This document shows positions 1-8,393 of a DNA stretch of 64,000 nucleotides, piece by piece; the stretch's first letter is position 1; each line of letters starts with the position of its first letter. A program made the position numbers and the translations under genes. Below the pieces are notes generated by a model. The model ran no database searches. It was not told the DNA's origin and worked only from the letters and a program-made list of their open reading frames with translations. Source of the DNA: Alphaproteobacteria bacterium (GTDB taxonomy: Bacteria; Pseudomonadota; Alphaproteobacteria; Micropepsales; Micropepsaceae); assembly GCA_021325375.1 (NCBI GenBank), contig JAJPHG010000031.1, forward strand, positions 124,001 to 188,000, written 5' to 3'.

Positions 1-1
1 G

Positions 2-85
2 GACATGGGGGCTGAGATGCTGGAATGGCTTTTGTCTCTGTTGCTCGATACCGATGCGGGTCCGAGGATCGATCCCGAGGGCTGA
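2..85 (+). CDS. possible C-terminal end of a gene entering the window (partial)
   Basis: One plus-strand frame is open from the window edge to a TGA at 83-85. It would encode about 27 residues rich in Leu, Glu and Trp. The next gene ends on the opposite strand 3 bp further on, so a convergent arrangement is plausible. Nothing identifies the product, and an open frame this short could be chance in high-GC DNA. Sequence left of the window would decide. Confidence 0.25.
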   Translation, partial: DMGAEMLEWLLSLLLDTDAGPRIDPEG

Positions 86-88
86 AGC

Positions 89-643
89 TCACTCGATCGG
101 GAATTCGCCGCGCGAGACATAGATGCCCGCGACAAGGACGTGATCGACGGTCTCGCTGCCGGGACCGAGCGGGAAGAACGCGAGCTCGTGGTAGGAGAAT
201 TTCGTGTCCGGCATGTCGCGGCCGATCCAGCCGCGATAGCCGAACGGATCGCGCCCCATGCGCACGCCCTCGTAGAAGATCTTCATGCCGTCGGCGAATT
301 TTGGATGGGTGAGGCCGACCTCGGTCAGACGCATGGTGCGGAAATCCTCGCCATAGGCCTGGACCTGCACGTCGCCGACGATGCGGAACTCGTAATCTGC
401 GCCGCCGTCGAGCACGCGCAGCAGGGTCACATGGCGCAACAGCCGCCCGAAATCGCGCGGCGCGATCGCCTCGCGCGTCGGGAACCGGCGGCCGCCCCTG
501 AGCCTGCGCCACAGCGCGATGATCTGGCGCAACGTATCGCTCTCGACGTCGTCGATCGTGAGGATGCGCCCCGACGAATGGGCGGGGATATCGAGCTCGT
601 CCGCCGGCGGCGGAGGCATGAGGTTCGCGGCTAGGCTGGCCAT
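89..643 (-). CDS. PAS domain-containing protein (PAS_5-like), 184 aa
   Basis: This is a soluble protein of the short stand-alone PAS type common in Alphaproteobacteria. After a loose Pro-rich start, residues from about 30 onward carry the family pattern: a Leu/Ile-rich helix with WRRLRGGR, then an LLRHVTLLRVL strand, a YEFRIVGD strand and a late HVLVAGIY strand. No output domain is attached, so the role is probably small-ligand sensing or protein interaction (inference). The frame stays open far upstream, but the family pattern begins just after the ATG at 643, so that start is chosen. No strong Shine-Dalgarno is seen. It is divergent from the monooxygenase gene across 87 bp. Confidence 0.75.
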   Translation of the reverse strand: MASLAANLMPPPPADELDIPAHSSGRILTIDDVESDTLRQIIALWRRLRGGRRFPTREAIAPRDFGRLLRHVTLLRVLDGGADYEFRIVGDVQVQAYGEDFRTMRLTEVGLTHPKFADGMKIFYEGVRMGRDPFGYRGWIGRDMPDTKFSYHELAFFPLGPGSETVDHVLVAGIYVSRGEFPIE

Positions 644-730
644 GGAGCGATTCTCGCGCGCAAATGTAAAGGAATTCGTAACCAGCGGATGCCGCTGGCG
701 CCGCTCTTTTCCTGTGTCATATTGACCCTC

Positions 731-1756
731 ATGCGCCTCTCCGTGCTCGACCAATCGCCGATCCGCAAGGACGGCAACGCCGCCGATGCCGTGGCCGAGA
801 CCATCGCGCTCGCCAAGGCCTGCGACGCGCTCGGCTATCACCGCTATTGGCTGGCCGAGCATCACAACAGCAATTCCTTCGCGGGCTCGTGTCCGGAGAT
901 CCTCATCGGCCGTGTCGCATCGGAGACACGCCATCTGCGCGTGGGATCGGGCGGGGTGATGCTCACCCATTACAGTCCGCTCAAGGTCGCCGAGCAGTTC
1001 CGCATGCTGGAGGTGCTTTACCCCGGCCGCATCGATCTGGGGCTCGGCCGCGCACCGGGCACCGACCAGCGCACCGCCGCAGCGCTTCAGGCCGGTCCGC
1101 AAGGCTGGGGCATCGATGCGTTCCCGAGCCAGGTGCATCTGCTGCGCCAGTTCCTCGACGACGGCGCGGAGCGCGCGGCGCTGCCCGAGGGACATCCCTA
1201 TCGCGGCATCCACGCCATGCCGCGCGCGCCGTCGGGCGCGGGGCCGGAGCTTTGGATATTGGGCTCCGGCATCCACAGCGCGATCTATGCGGCCGAGTTC
1301 GGCATGCCGTTCAGCCACGCCTATTTCATCAGCTCGGAAGGAAGCGAGGACGCGATCGCGGCCTATCGCGAGCGTTTCAAGCCGAGCGCCGCCTGCGGCG
1401 CGCCCGCCGTGTCGCTCGGCGTCGCGGCGCTTGCCGCCGAGACCGAAGAGGAAGCGCGCGCATTGGCGGCCTCGCGCAACCTCTGGGTCGTGCGTCTGCT
1501 CAGCGGACGGCCGATCCCCTTCCCGCCGCCGGACGAGGCGCGTGATTATCCGTTCACGGAGCAAGAGCGCGCACTGCTGCGCTCGGTCGAGCGCCGCTCC
1601 ATCGTGGGAACGCCGGTGCAGGTCCGCGATGGGCTGATGACGCTCGCGCAGGCGCACGGCGCGGAAGAGTTGGTCGTGGTGACCATCACCTACGACTACG
1701 CCTCGCGGCTTCGATCCTATGAGTTGCTGGCGGACGCGTTCGGACTTGGAGGTTGA
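731..1756 (+). CDS. LLM-class flavin-dependent oxidoreductase (luciferase-like, MsnO8 type), 341 aa
   Basis: This is a luciferase-fold monooxygenase expected to use reduced FMN. The family pattern is clear from residue 1: MRLSVLDQSPI at the N-terminus, YWLAEHHN near residue 40, the VGSGGVML strand, and an ELWILGSG strand in the middle. Length is normal for the family. The frame could begin at 689, but homologues begin at MRLSVLDQ, so the ATG at 731 is preferred; no clear ribosome binding site precedes it. The substrate cannot be predicted. The gene converges on the CPBP protease gene, with repeat A1 between them. Confidence 0.88.
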   Translation: MRLSVLDQSPIRKDGNAADAVAETIALAKACDALGYHRYWLAEHHNSNSFAGSCPEILIGRVASETRHLRVGSGGVMLTHYSPLKVAEQFRMLEVLYPGRIDLGLGRAPGTDQRTAAALQAGPQGWGIDAFPSQVHLLRQFLDDGAERAALPEGHPYRGIHAMPRAPSGAGPELWILGSGIHSAIYAAEFGMPFSHAYFISSEGSEDAIAAYRERFKPSAACGAPAVSLGVAALAAETEEEARALAASRNLWVVRLLSGRPIPFPPPDEARDYPFTEQERALLRSVERRSIVGTPVQVRDGLMTLAQAHGAEELVVVTITYDYASRLRSYELLADAFGLGG

Positions 1757-1770
1757 GCCCTATCGGATGG

Positions 1771-1876
1771 GTCATCCTTCGAGGCTCGCTACGCTCGCAC
1801 CTCAGGATGACGAGCGCTTTTTATCAGTAGACACGTCACCCTGAGGTGCCCGCGAAGCGGGCCTCGAAGGGCGACG
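1771..1876. repeat. cloverleaf-type palindromic repeat, family A, copy A1
   Basis: The outer strand starts at 1771 with GTCATCCTTCGAGG and is mirrored at 1862-1876 by CCTCGAAGGGCGACG. An inner pair (CACCTCAGGATGACG and CGTCACCCTGAGGTG) encloses a short AT-richer loop. The right side arm is a perfect hairpin, CCCGC-GAA-GCGGG; the left arm is less regular. It fills the convergent junction of two genes, so it could act as a bidirectional terminator (inference). Confidence 0.85.
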
Positions 1877-1904
1877 TGGCGTTTCGACGTCGCTGCATCG
1901 CGCT

Positions 1905-2663
1905 CTAACGCCAATACGCCACCATGAGGAACAGCAGCGCGTATTCGGTGACGTCGCTGACGTTGTGGCCGACGATGGGCGCGAGCACGCTTTTCGACTT
2001 CTCCAGCCAATAGGCGTAGAGCACGCCGAGCGCGAAGGCATAGATTTGCTGCGCCAGCGCCATCCACCATGGGTGATCGAAAAAGCTGCCGAAATGGGCG
2101 AGCGCGAAGATCGCCGCGACCACCACGCCCGCGCCGTTCATGCTGTAGCGGCCGAGGCTGAGCTTGCCCGGCATCGTCGCCGCCAGGAACGTGACGAGCA
2201 GCGAGCGGAAAAGGATCTCCTCCGTCGGCCCCACATAGATGCCCTCGAAACCAAGCCAACCCAGCACATGCGAAGTGTCGAGCGGATAGCCGAGCTTGGG
2301 CGCGGTGCGCGCGAGGAGCTGCGGCGCGTAGTCGATCGCCGTCATCAGCACGCCGAAGAACAATCCCCACAGGATCGCGGGACCGACATAGCTCCTGTCC
2401 CTGGGAAAATGCAGGCCGTAATCCGCCGGCACCAGCCATTTCATGACCGCGATGGCGATCAGCGCCAGCACCGTCTGCATGCCGTGCTGGGCATAGAGGT
2501 GACCGAGCTGGTCGGCTATGCCGGGGACGAGGCGCGAATAGTGCCGCGCCAGATCGACGAGCTCCTCAGCAAGATAAGGAAGGCCGAGCCCCAGGAGCAC
2601 GGTGGTCAGCACCGGCACGAAGCGCAACCGGAAACGTGGCGCGGCGGACGTCTCTGCGCTCAT
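1905..2663 (-). CDS. CPBP-family intramembrane glutamic protease, 252 aa
   Basis: This is a predicted Rce1/CAAX-type protease of the inner membrane. The diagnostic motifs are present in order: TEEILFR (the paired Glu and Arg), then FALAHFG (FxxxH), then GHN near the C-terminus. There are several hydrophobic segments. Such proteins process membrane-linked peptides or act in bacteriocin self-immunity in other bacteria; the substrate here is unknown. Two starts are possible. The ATG at 2663 has a G-rich stretch just upstream and is preferred over the ATG at 2708, which would add 15 residues. It is the last gene of the minus-strand group at 1.9-4.5 kb. Confidence 0.85.
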   Translation of the reverse strand: MSAETSAAPRFRLRFVPVLTTVLLGLGLPYLAEELVDLARHYSRLVPGIADQLGHLYAQHGMQTVLALIAIAVMKWLVPADYGLHFPRDRSYVGPAILWGLFFGVLMTAIDYAPQLLARTAPKLGYPLDTSHVLGWLGFEGIYVGPTEEILFRSLLVTFLAATMPGKLSLGRYSMNGAGVVVAAIFALAHFGSFFDHPWWMALAQQIYAFALGVLYAYWLEKSKSVLAPIVGHNVSDVTEYALLFLMVAYWR

Positions 2664-2738
2664 CGAGCCCCCGCTCGAAAAGGACGGGGGAGCATACGCC
2701 GATCGCATAGGTTTTGAATGGAAATTATCCCCCCTTTC

Positions 2739-2758
2739 GTCATGGCCGGGCTTGACCC
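2739..2758. repeat. fragment of family D repeat
   Basis: This matches the left end of the D-family element (GTCATGGCC, then a G/C side arm with a TTGA tip), but the other arm is missing or degenerate. It lies between the NupC-type gene and the CPBP gene, which point the same way. It is probably a decayed copy. Confidence 0.5.
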
Positions 2759-2781
2759 TGCCGAGAGACAGGGGGAAAACG

Positions 2782-4032
2782 TCACACCACCGGCAACAGC
2801 CCGATCATCGCGCCGGTCAGCCCGCTCGCCATCGTGCCCGACAGGATCGCGCGCATGGCGAGCGGCACGATCTCGTCGCGGCGCTCGGGCATCAGCGTGC
2901 TCATGCCGGCGATCAGGATGCCGGCCGAGCCCAGATTGGCGAAGCCGCACATCGCATAGATCATGATCAGCGTGGCGCGCGGATCGAGCGCGCCTTTGGG
3001 GAGCCCTGCGAGGTTCAGATAGGCGACGAGCTCGTTCAGGATCGTCTTGGTGCCCATCAGGCTGCCCGCGGTCGCGGCCTCGTTCGCCGGCACGCCGAAC
3101 AGCCACACCACGGGCGCGAACAGCCAGCCGAAGACGCGCTCCAGCGACAGCGGCGCGCCCGCCACGTCCGGCAAAAGCTTGAGGATGCTGTCGCCGAGCG
3201 CGACCAGGGCCACCATCACGATCAGCATCGCCAGGATCTGCAGATAGATCTTGAGCCCGTCCTCGGTGCCGCGCGCGACCGCGTCCATGCTGGAGCGGTA
3301 TTTGAGATCGGACGCGGCTTGCGTCTCCACGCCGCCGCTCTCGGGGATCATCACGCGCGCGATCAGAATCGCGGCGGGCAGCGACATCATCGAGGCGGTG
3401 AGGATGTGGCCGAGCGCGCCGGGCACGACGTCTTTCAGGATGCTCGCATAGAGGAAGAACACCGTGCCTGCGACGGAGGCCAGCCCCACCGTCATCAGCA
3501 CGAACACCTCGCCGCGCGACAGCTTGGCGAGATAGGGGCGGATGAGCAGCGGCGCCTCGACCATGCCGATGAAGATCGTCGCGGCCGAGCCCAGTCCCAC
3601 CGCGCCGCCGATGCCCATCAGCTTGCGCAAGCCGAACGCGAAGCCCTTCACGATCACCGGCAGGATGCGCCAATGCCAGAGCAGCGCCGCCAGCGCCGAG
3701 ATCACGATGACAAGCGGCAATATGCCGAACGCGAAGCTCACCATGCCGGTGGGATTGGTCACGACGAAGGGCGGCGGGCCTCCGCCGATGAAGCCGAAGA
3801 CGAAGGACGTTCCCGCTCTGGTCGCGCCGGTGAGCGCGTCGACCGCGCCGTTGAGCGCGAGCAGCCCCGCGCGCGCCACCGGCACCTTCAGCAGCAGCAG
3901 CGCGAGAGAGGCCTGCAGCAGCAGCCCCGCGATCACCGTGCGCCACGGAAACGCGCGCCGGTCCTCCGACAGCGCCCACGCCACCGCCACGATCACGCAG
4001 ATGCCCAGCGCGGATTGGAGGTGCGGAAGCAT
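2782..4032 (-). CDS. nupC: NupC/CNT-family nucleoside transporter, 416 aa
   Basis: This is an inner-membrane concentrative nucleoside transporter, expected to import nucleosides by H+ or Na+ symport. It has roughly nine hydrophobic segments. Two family signatures are visible: FVFGFIGGGPPPF, and further on SAATIFIGMVEAPLLIRPYL, which contains the substrate-binding E-A-P-L core; a later segment includes GFANLGSAGILIAG. Length is normal. Its ATG overlaps the TGA of the upstream secreted protein gene by 1 bp, so the two are probably translated together. Exact substrate preference cannot be read from sequence. Confidence 0.9.
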   Translation of the reverse strand: MLPHLQSALGICVIVAVAWALSEDRRAFPWRTVIAGLLLQASLALLLLKVPVARAGLLALNGAVDALTGATRAGTSFVFGFIGGGPPPFVVTNPTGMVSFAFGILPLVIVISALAALLWHWRILPVIVKGFAFGLRKLMGIGGAVGLGSAATIFIGMVEAPLLIRPYLAKLSRGEVFVLMTVGLASVAGTVFFLYASILKDVVPGALGHILTASMMSLPAAILIARVMIPESGGVETQAASDLKYRSSMDAVARGTEDGLKIYLQILAMLIVMVALVALGDSILKLLPDVAGAPLSLERVFGWLFAPVVWLFGVPANEAATAGSLMGTKTILNELVAYLNLAGLPKGALDPRATLIMIYAMCGFANLGSAGILIAGMSTLMPERRDEIVPLAMRAILSGTMASGLTGAMIGLLPVV

Positions 4033-4499
4033 CAGTACTTGTAGTCGCGCAGATAGGCCGCGAGGCTGGGCGTGTCCTTCGTCGAGATGTCGTGGATGCG
4101 CCAGGCGCCGTCGACGACGACGAGCGAGAAGCGCGCGTTCTGGACGTCGCTGAAGACCTTGAACGTCACATCGGCCGAGGCCGCGCCGGCGCCGGACATC
4201 GTCACCTTGAGCGACATCACCTTGATCGTGTCATAGTCCTGACAGTTGCAGATGGGATCGCTGTCGATCGCGCCGACCTCGCCTTTCGACATGTCGTGGT
4301 CGCGCTTGAGCAGCTTGAGCATCGCCGGGTCGACGATGCTCTTGGCGTCGGGATAGTCGAACGCCACCGGCTTGCCGTGCGGCTTGTACGCGGCATAGAG
4401 CCCGCGCAGGAACTGCTCCGGCGACATGGAAGGCGGCGCGGCAAAGGACGGCGCAGCGGCCAGAAGCAGCAGCGCCGAAACGACAAATCGCATCTTCAT
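4032..4499 (-). CDS. secreted DUF3828-like protein, 155 aa
   Basis: The protein starts MKMRF, followed by a hydrophobic stretch and an ASFAA-like cleavage region, so it has an ordinary Sec signal peptide and is periplasmic. The mature part has the DUF3828 layout: an EQFLRGLYAAY helix at the start, a DPICNCQDYD motif with two cysteines, and a C-terminal ARFSLVVVDGAWRI strand pair. The ATG at 4499 has the strong site AGGGGGA about 5 bp upstream, which settles the start. It lies just upstream of the nucleoside transporter gene and overlaps it. The function of this family is not known. Confidence 0.75.
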   Translation of the reverse strand: MKMRFVVSALLLLAAAPSFAAPPSMSPEQFLRGLYAAYKPHGKPVAFDYPDAKSIVDPAMLKLLKRDHDMSKGEVGAIDSDPICNCQDYDTIKVMSLKVTMSGAGAASADVTFKVFSDVQNARFSLVVVDGAWRIHDISTKDTPSLAAYLRDYKY

Positions 4500-4615
4500 G
4501 TGATCCCCCTGAAATGGATGGGCGATCATACACAAATTCCGCGCGCGGACAGTCCCGCGCGTTGACAGGACGGCACGATGCCCGGCTAATGGCCTGGGGT
4601 TGGGGGAGCAACGAC

Positions 4616-5362
4616 ATGCCGGCGGGTTCATCCGCGCGCTTTGCGCCATATCACAGATACGACCGGAATTTCTTTCTCGCCTATGTCGCGCTGATCTGGC
4701 TCGGCATCGTGATGGGGTTCGGCGGCGACATCGTCGATCACATCAAAAGCCACGCGCCGGCGTTCCCGTTGATCGTCCACGTTCATGCCATAGCCTTCGT
4801 CGGCTGGCTCGTCGTGCTCACGACCCAGGTGCTCCTGATCCGCACAGGCCGGCACGATCTTCATCGCAATCTCGGGCTGGCCGCGGTCGCGCTCTATGCC
4901 GTCATGCTGGTGCTGGGTCCGGCGACGGCCTTCGTCGTCGATCACGCCACCCTGGGTACGCCGGACGCCGATCCGGCGTTCATCGCCATCCAAGGCACGG
5001 ACATCATCGCCTTCGCGGGGCTCGCGGGTGCGGCGATCGCGCTGCGCGGCAACGCCCCGGCGCACAAGCGCCTGATGCTGCTGGCGACGCTGTATATCTC
5101 CGATGCCGGCTTCGCGCGCTGGCTGGGCTCGGATATCCACCACCTCATGGGCCAAGGCTATTGGGCGCGGTTCGCGTCGCTGTACCTGGCCAACGACGTG
5201 CTGATCCTGGGGCTCGGCGCCTACGATCTCGCGACACGCGGTCGACTGCAGGCGGTGTATCTTCCGGCCGTTGCGTGGACGTTCGCGTTCCAGATGACCG
5301 CGATCTATCTCTATCTCGATCCCGCATGGAAGCCGGTCGCGGTATCGATCCTGAGCCTCTAA
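4616..5362 (+). CDS. DUF2306-like multipass membrane protein, 248 aa
   Basis: This is a predicted inner-membrane protein with about six hydrophobic helices. The conserved-looking residues are histidines and glutamine on helix faces: VHVHAIAFVGW, TTQVLL and then HDLHRNLG. This resembles the DUF2306 family, which has a haem-protein look but no proven function. The ATG at 4616 follows GGGGGAG at a good distance and is chosen over upstream in-frame starts at 4514 and 4589. It is divergent from the DUF3828-like gene and 43 bp upstream of the acyltransferase gene, possibly in one transcript. Confidence 0.7.
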   Translation: MPAGSSARFAPYHRYDRNFFLAYVALIWLGIVMGFGGDIVDHIKSHAPAFPLIVHVHAIAFVGWLVVLTTQVLLIRTGRHDLHRNLGLAAVALYAVMLVLGPATAFVVDHATLGTPDADPAFIAIQGTDIIAFAGLAGAAIALRGNAPAHKRLMLLATLYISDAGFARWLGSDIHHLMGQGYWARFASLYLANDVLILGLGAYDLATRGRLQAVYLPAVAWTFAFQMTAIYLYLDPAWKPVAVSILSL

Positions 5363-5405
5363 AGCTGGCCCGCGATATACTGGTCCGCATCGATTCGGGG
5401 GTGAG

Positions 5406-6578
5406 ATGCCGCAACCATCGTCACGGCCGGCGGAGATCAAGGCGCTTTCGGGCGCGCGCGCGTTCCCGCCGCTGATCCTGGTGCTCTATCATTTCTGCGA
5501 AGGCCACGGCTATCGCGGCAATTTCGTCTTCGACGCGCTCGTCGCCAAGGGCTACCTCTGGGTCGAGTTCTTTTTCATGCTGTCGGGGTTCATTCTTGTC
5601 CATGTGTATGGGCTGCAGCGAGTCAAGCTGAGAGACCCCCTCACCCTAACCCTCTCTCCCGGAGGGGGAGAGGGAAACTTCTCTTATCTGAAATTCCTCC
5701 GCGCGCGCCTCGCCCGGCTCTATCCGCTGCACATCTTCATGCTGTTCGTGATGCTGGGGTTGGTGCTCTTGCTGCGTTTCCTCGCGGCGCGCGGCGGATA
5801 CGTCTCGATCTACGACCAGCCCTATCACCCGATCAACACCTGGCAGGGGTTCGTGGCGAGCGTCTTCCTCGTCCAGGCCTGGAACATTCTCTCCTATCTC
5901 ACCTGGAACGGCGCGTCGTGGTTCGTGAGCGTGGAGTTCCTGCTCTGCCTTCTGTTCCCGGCCTATCTGTTCCTGTCGCGCGGCGGCGCGGTGCGCGGCG
6001 CGTTGCTGATCGTTGCCGGCGTGGCCGCGCTCGCCTATCTCGCGCGCACCTCCGGACACGGCCTCGACCTCACCTTCCACAACGGCATCTTCAGAGGCGC
6101 GGCCTGCTTCGCGGTCGGCGTGGGTCTGTCGATGCTCTATCGCGCGGCGGCGGCGCGCGGCTGGGGCGAATTGCCGGACGGGCTTTTCTCGCTTGCGCAG
6201 TTCGCGGCGGTGTTGCTGCTGCTCGACGCGATCTACCGCACGCAATGGGCGCACAAGCCGGCCGACATCTATGTCGCCGCCGCAATGGCCGGGCTGATCT
6301 TCACGCTCGCCTTCGACCGCGGCATCGCCGCGCGCGCGCTCTCGACCGCCCCGGTGCTCAAGCTCGGCGAATGGTCCTATGCGATCTATATCGGCCAGAC
6401 GGCATGGCTGCAGTTCCTGCGCTATCTCGAGCAGCGCTGGTACCCGCATGCCGATCCGGCCGCGATCTGGTGGATCGAGCCCTTCGCGCTGGTCGCGGTC
6501 TGCGTCGTCTGGGGCGCTCTGCTCGCGACCGTGATCGAGCGGCCCGCCAACCGCTGGCTGAGACAGCGCGCCGCTTGA
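5406..6578 (+). CDS. acyltransferase 3 family protein (OafA/YrhL-like), 390 aa
   Basis: This is an integral membrane O-acyltransferase of the kind that acetylates surface or periplasmic glycans. Family landmarks are ALSGARAFPPL...LYHF near the N-terminus, FFFMLSGFILVHVYG at about residues 55-69, RLARLYPLH at about 100-110, and a WSYAIYIGQ segment near the C-terminus. Residues of about 75-91 (DPLTLTLSPGGGEG) do not belong to the family pattern. They are the translation of an inserted palindromic repeat that keeps the frame, and they lie in the loop between FILVHVYG and FLRARLARLYPLH. Whether the enzyme still works cannot be told. Confidence 0.85.
   Translation: MPQPSSRPAEIKALSGARAFPPLILVLYHFCEGHGYRGNFVFDALVAKGYLWVEFFFMLSGFILVHVYGLQRVKLRDPLTLTLSPGGGEGNFSYLKFLRARLARLYPLHIFMLFVMLGLVLLLRFLAARGGYVSIYDQPYHPINTWQGFVASVFLVQAWNILSYLTWNGASWFVSVEFLLCLLFPAYLFLSRGGAVRGALLIVAGVAALAYLARTSGHGLDLTFHNGIFRGAACFAVGVGLSMLYRAAAARGWGELPDGLFSLAQFAAVLLLLDAIYRTQWAHKPADIYVAAAMAGLIFTLAFDRGIAARALSTAPVLKLGEWSYAIYIGQTAWLQFLRYLEQRWYPHADPAAIWWIEPFALVAVCVVWGALLATVIERPANRWLRQRAA
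5638..5674. repeat. palindromic repeat inserted in-frame in a coding sequence
   Basis: It contains CCCTCACCCTAACCC followed by a hairpin (CCCTCTCTCCC at 5650-5660 pairing with the GGGGGAGAGGG end at 5674). It lies wholly inside the acyltransferase gene and adds about a dozen residues without shifting frame. Repeats of this CCCTAACCCTCTC type are normally intergenic in Proteobacteria. Confidence 0.75.
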
Positions 6579-6642
6579 CCCTTTGGCCCCGTTCGGCCAT
6601 CACTTCGCGCCTGCAATATCCCCAATCGAAGGAGCCCCGCCC

Positions 6643-7554
6643 ATGTCCATCCGCTTCGACGGCAAGGTCGTCATCGTCACCGGCGCGGGCGGCGGGCTCG
6701 GCCGCGCGCATGCGCTGGAATTCGCCCGCCGCGGCGCGAAAGTCGTGGTCAACGATCTGGGCGGAGCGGTCGACGGCACCGGCGGCAACTCGGCCGCCGC
6801 GGAAGGCGTGGTCAAGGAGGTCACCGACGCGGGCGGCACGGCCATCGCCAACGGCGCCTCGGTCAGCGACGACGCGGGCGTCGCCCATCTCGTCAAGCAG
6901 ACCATGGACACGTTCGGCCGCATCGACGTGCTCATCGCCAATGCCGGCATCCTGCGCGACAAGAGCTTCTCCAAGATGGAGCTCAAGGATTTCGACGCGG
7001 TGATGCAGGTCCACGTCATGGGCACGGTCAAGCCCGCCAAGGCGGTGTGGGAGATCATGAAGGCGCAGCAATACGGCCGCATCGTCGTGACCACGTCCTC
7101 GACCGGCCTCTACGGCAATTTCGGCCAGACCAATTACGGCACCGCCAAGCTCGGCCTGGTGGGCTTCATGAACACGTTGAAGCTCGAAGGCGCCAAGGAC
7201 AACATCAAGGTCAATGCCATCTGCCCCGTCGCCGGCACGCGCATGACCGAGAACCTGATGCCGCCGGAAGTGGTCGCGATGCTCAAGCCCGAATACGTCA
7301 CGCCCGCGGTGGTGTTCCTCGCCAGCCAGGACGCGCCGACCGGGGTCGTCATCTCGGCCGCGGCGGGCGCGTTCTCCTCGGCGCAGATCGTGGAATCGAG
7401 CGGCGTCAATCTCGGCCACGCCGCCACCGCCGACGACGTCGCGGCGAATTGGGACAAGATCTCCGACTTCACCGGCGCCAAGCACTTCACCATGGGCGGC
7501 GAGCACAGCGCGCACTTCTTCGAGCTGGTGAAGACCACGCCGCTGGTGGGATAG
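6643..7554 (+). CDS. SDR-family dehydrogenase, HSD17B4/multifunctional-enzyme type, 303 aa
   Basis: This is an NAD(P)-dependent short-chain dehydrogenase resembling the (3R)-hydroxyacyl-CoA dehydrogenase domain of peroxisomal multifunctional enzyme 2. The dinucleotide motif is VTGAGGGLGRAHA near residues 11-23, followed by NDLGG, the NAG motif (IANAGILRDKSF), and the catalytic S-Y-K with NYGTAK. Its 303-residue length with a long C-terminal tail is characteristic of this subgroup. GAAGGAG lies 8 bp before the ATG at 6643. The substrate is probably a fatty acyl-CoA or steroid-like hydroxyl (family knowledge). It converges on the secreted-protein block, only 3 bp from its end. Confidence 0.88.
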   Translation: MSIRFDGKVVIVTGAGGGLGRAHALEFARRGAKVVVNDLGGAVDGTGGNSAAAEGVVKEVTDAGGTAIANGASVSDDAGVAHLVKQTMDTFGRIDVLIANAGILRDKSFSKMELKDFDAVMQVHVMGTVKPAKAVWEIMKAQQYGRIVVTTSSTGLYGNFGQTNYGTAKLGLVGFMNTLKLEGAKDNIKVNAICPVAGTRMTENLMPPEVVAMLKPEYVTPAVVFLASQDAPTGVVISAAAGAFSSAQIVESSGVNLGHAATADDVAANWDKISDFTGAKHFTMGGEHSAHFFELVKTTPLVG

Positions 7555-7557
7555 CGC

Positions 7558-8241
7558 CTACTCGCTTCCCTGCACCGAGAAGGCCAGGCCGATGGGATCG
7601 CTGGACGGCTGCCAAACGCCATTCGTGGAGCCGCAAGCGCCGGCGCTGCCCGAGCAGTAATAGTCCGTGATTCCCGAATCGACCTGATTGACGATGTTGT
7701 ACTCCCAGACTCCATAGAAGTCGGGATCGTGGTTGTCGGTCTTGACGACGACCCAGTATTGGTGGCCCGCGCTCAACGCGACGCCGGTGGATTTGACCGT
7801 GACGAGGCCGCAGCAGTCCGCGGGCACATTGCGCGCATGCCATGTCTGAAGCGCGTTGCCCGGCTGACCGGCATTGTCGTCGTAGAGACCGACCACCACC
7901 TCGTTCGTGCCCTCCAGAATTTTCAGGGCGACCTGGATGCGCGTCGCCGTGTGGTCCGCCGACGGCGTGAACGCGGCCGCCTGCCAGAACTCCGGCACCT
8001 CGAAGGCGTTCTGCGGTCCGGCCAGGGTCTGTCCGTACTGCGCGTTGTAGAGGCCCTTGGGATATTTGCGTCCGAGGTTGTCGAAGATCGTCACCAGGCC
8101 CGCTGGCTCGGCCGGCGGCGGAACATAGTTCCCCGCCGATTGCGGGATCAGCATCGCTGCATGATCCGCCGCCGCCCAACCCGCCGCGGCACTCGTCCCG
8201 GCGAGGAACAACGCCGTTACGCCGAACAGAACTCGCTTCAT
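7558..8241 (-). CDS. secreted 'choice-of-anchor R'-like protein, paralogue 1, 227 aa
   Basis: It has a signal peptide (MKRVLFGVTALFLAGTSAAA) and a mature beta-rich domain. The core pattern is IFDNLGRKYPKGLY, then FTPSADHTATRIQVAL, GTNEVVVGLYDDNAGQPG, a CCGL pair of cysteines, and AGHQYWVVV. Two neighbours at 8394 and 11110 share this order of motifs. The domain resembles the 'choice-of-anchor R' exported domain, whose function is unknown. No sorting anchor is visible at the C-terminus. The start is either the GTG at 8247 or the ATG at 8241; the GGGG stretch suits the ATG. Confidence 0.7.
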   Translation of the reverse strand: MKRVLFGVTALFLAGTSAAAGWAAADHAAMLIPQSAGNYVPPPAEPAGLVTIFDNLGRKYPKGLYNAQYGQTLAGPQNAFEVPEFWQAAAFTPSADHTATRIQVALKILEGTNEVVVGLYDDNAGQPGNALQTWHARNVPADCCGLVTVKSTGVALSAGHQYWVVVKTDNHDPDFYGVWEYNIVNQVDSGITDYYCSGSAGACGSTNGVWQPSSDPIGLAFSVQGSE

Positions 8242-8393
8242 TTTCACGCCCCGTTTGAGATTCGAGGCGGCGAAAATAGAAAGTCGCGCCGGCCCTCGTC
8301 TTGGACCGGCGCGACATGCGCATTGGACTGGAGCGACATCGACCTTACGGGCTTGTTAGGATCGAACGGCTCCAGTTGCGAAGGCACCAAGTC

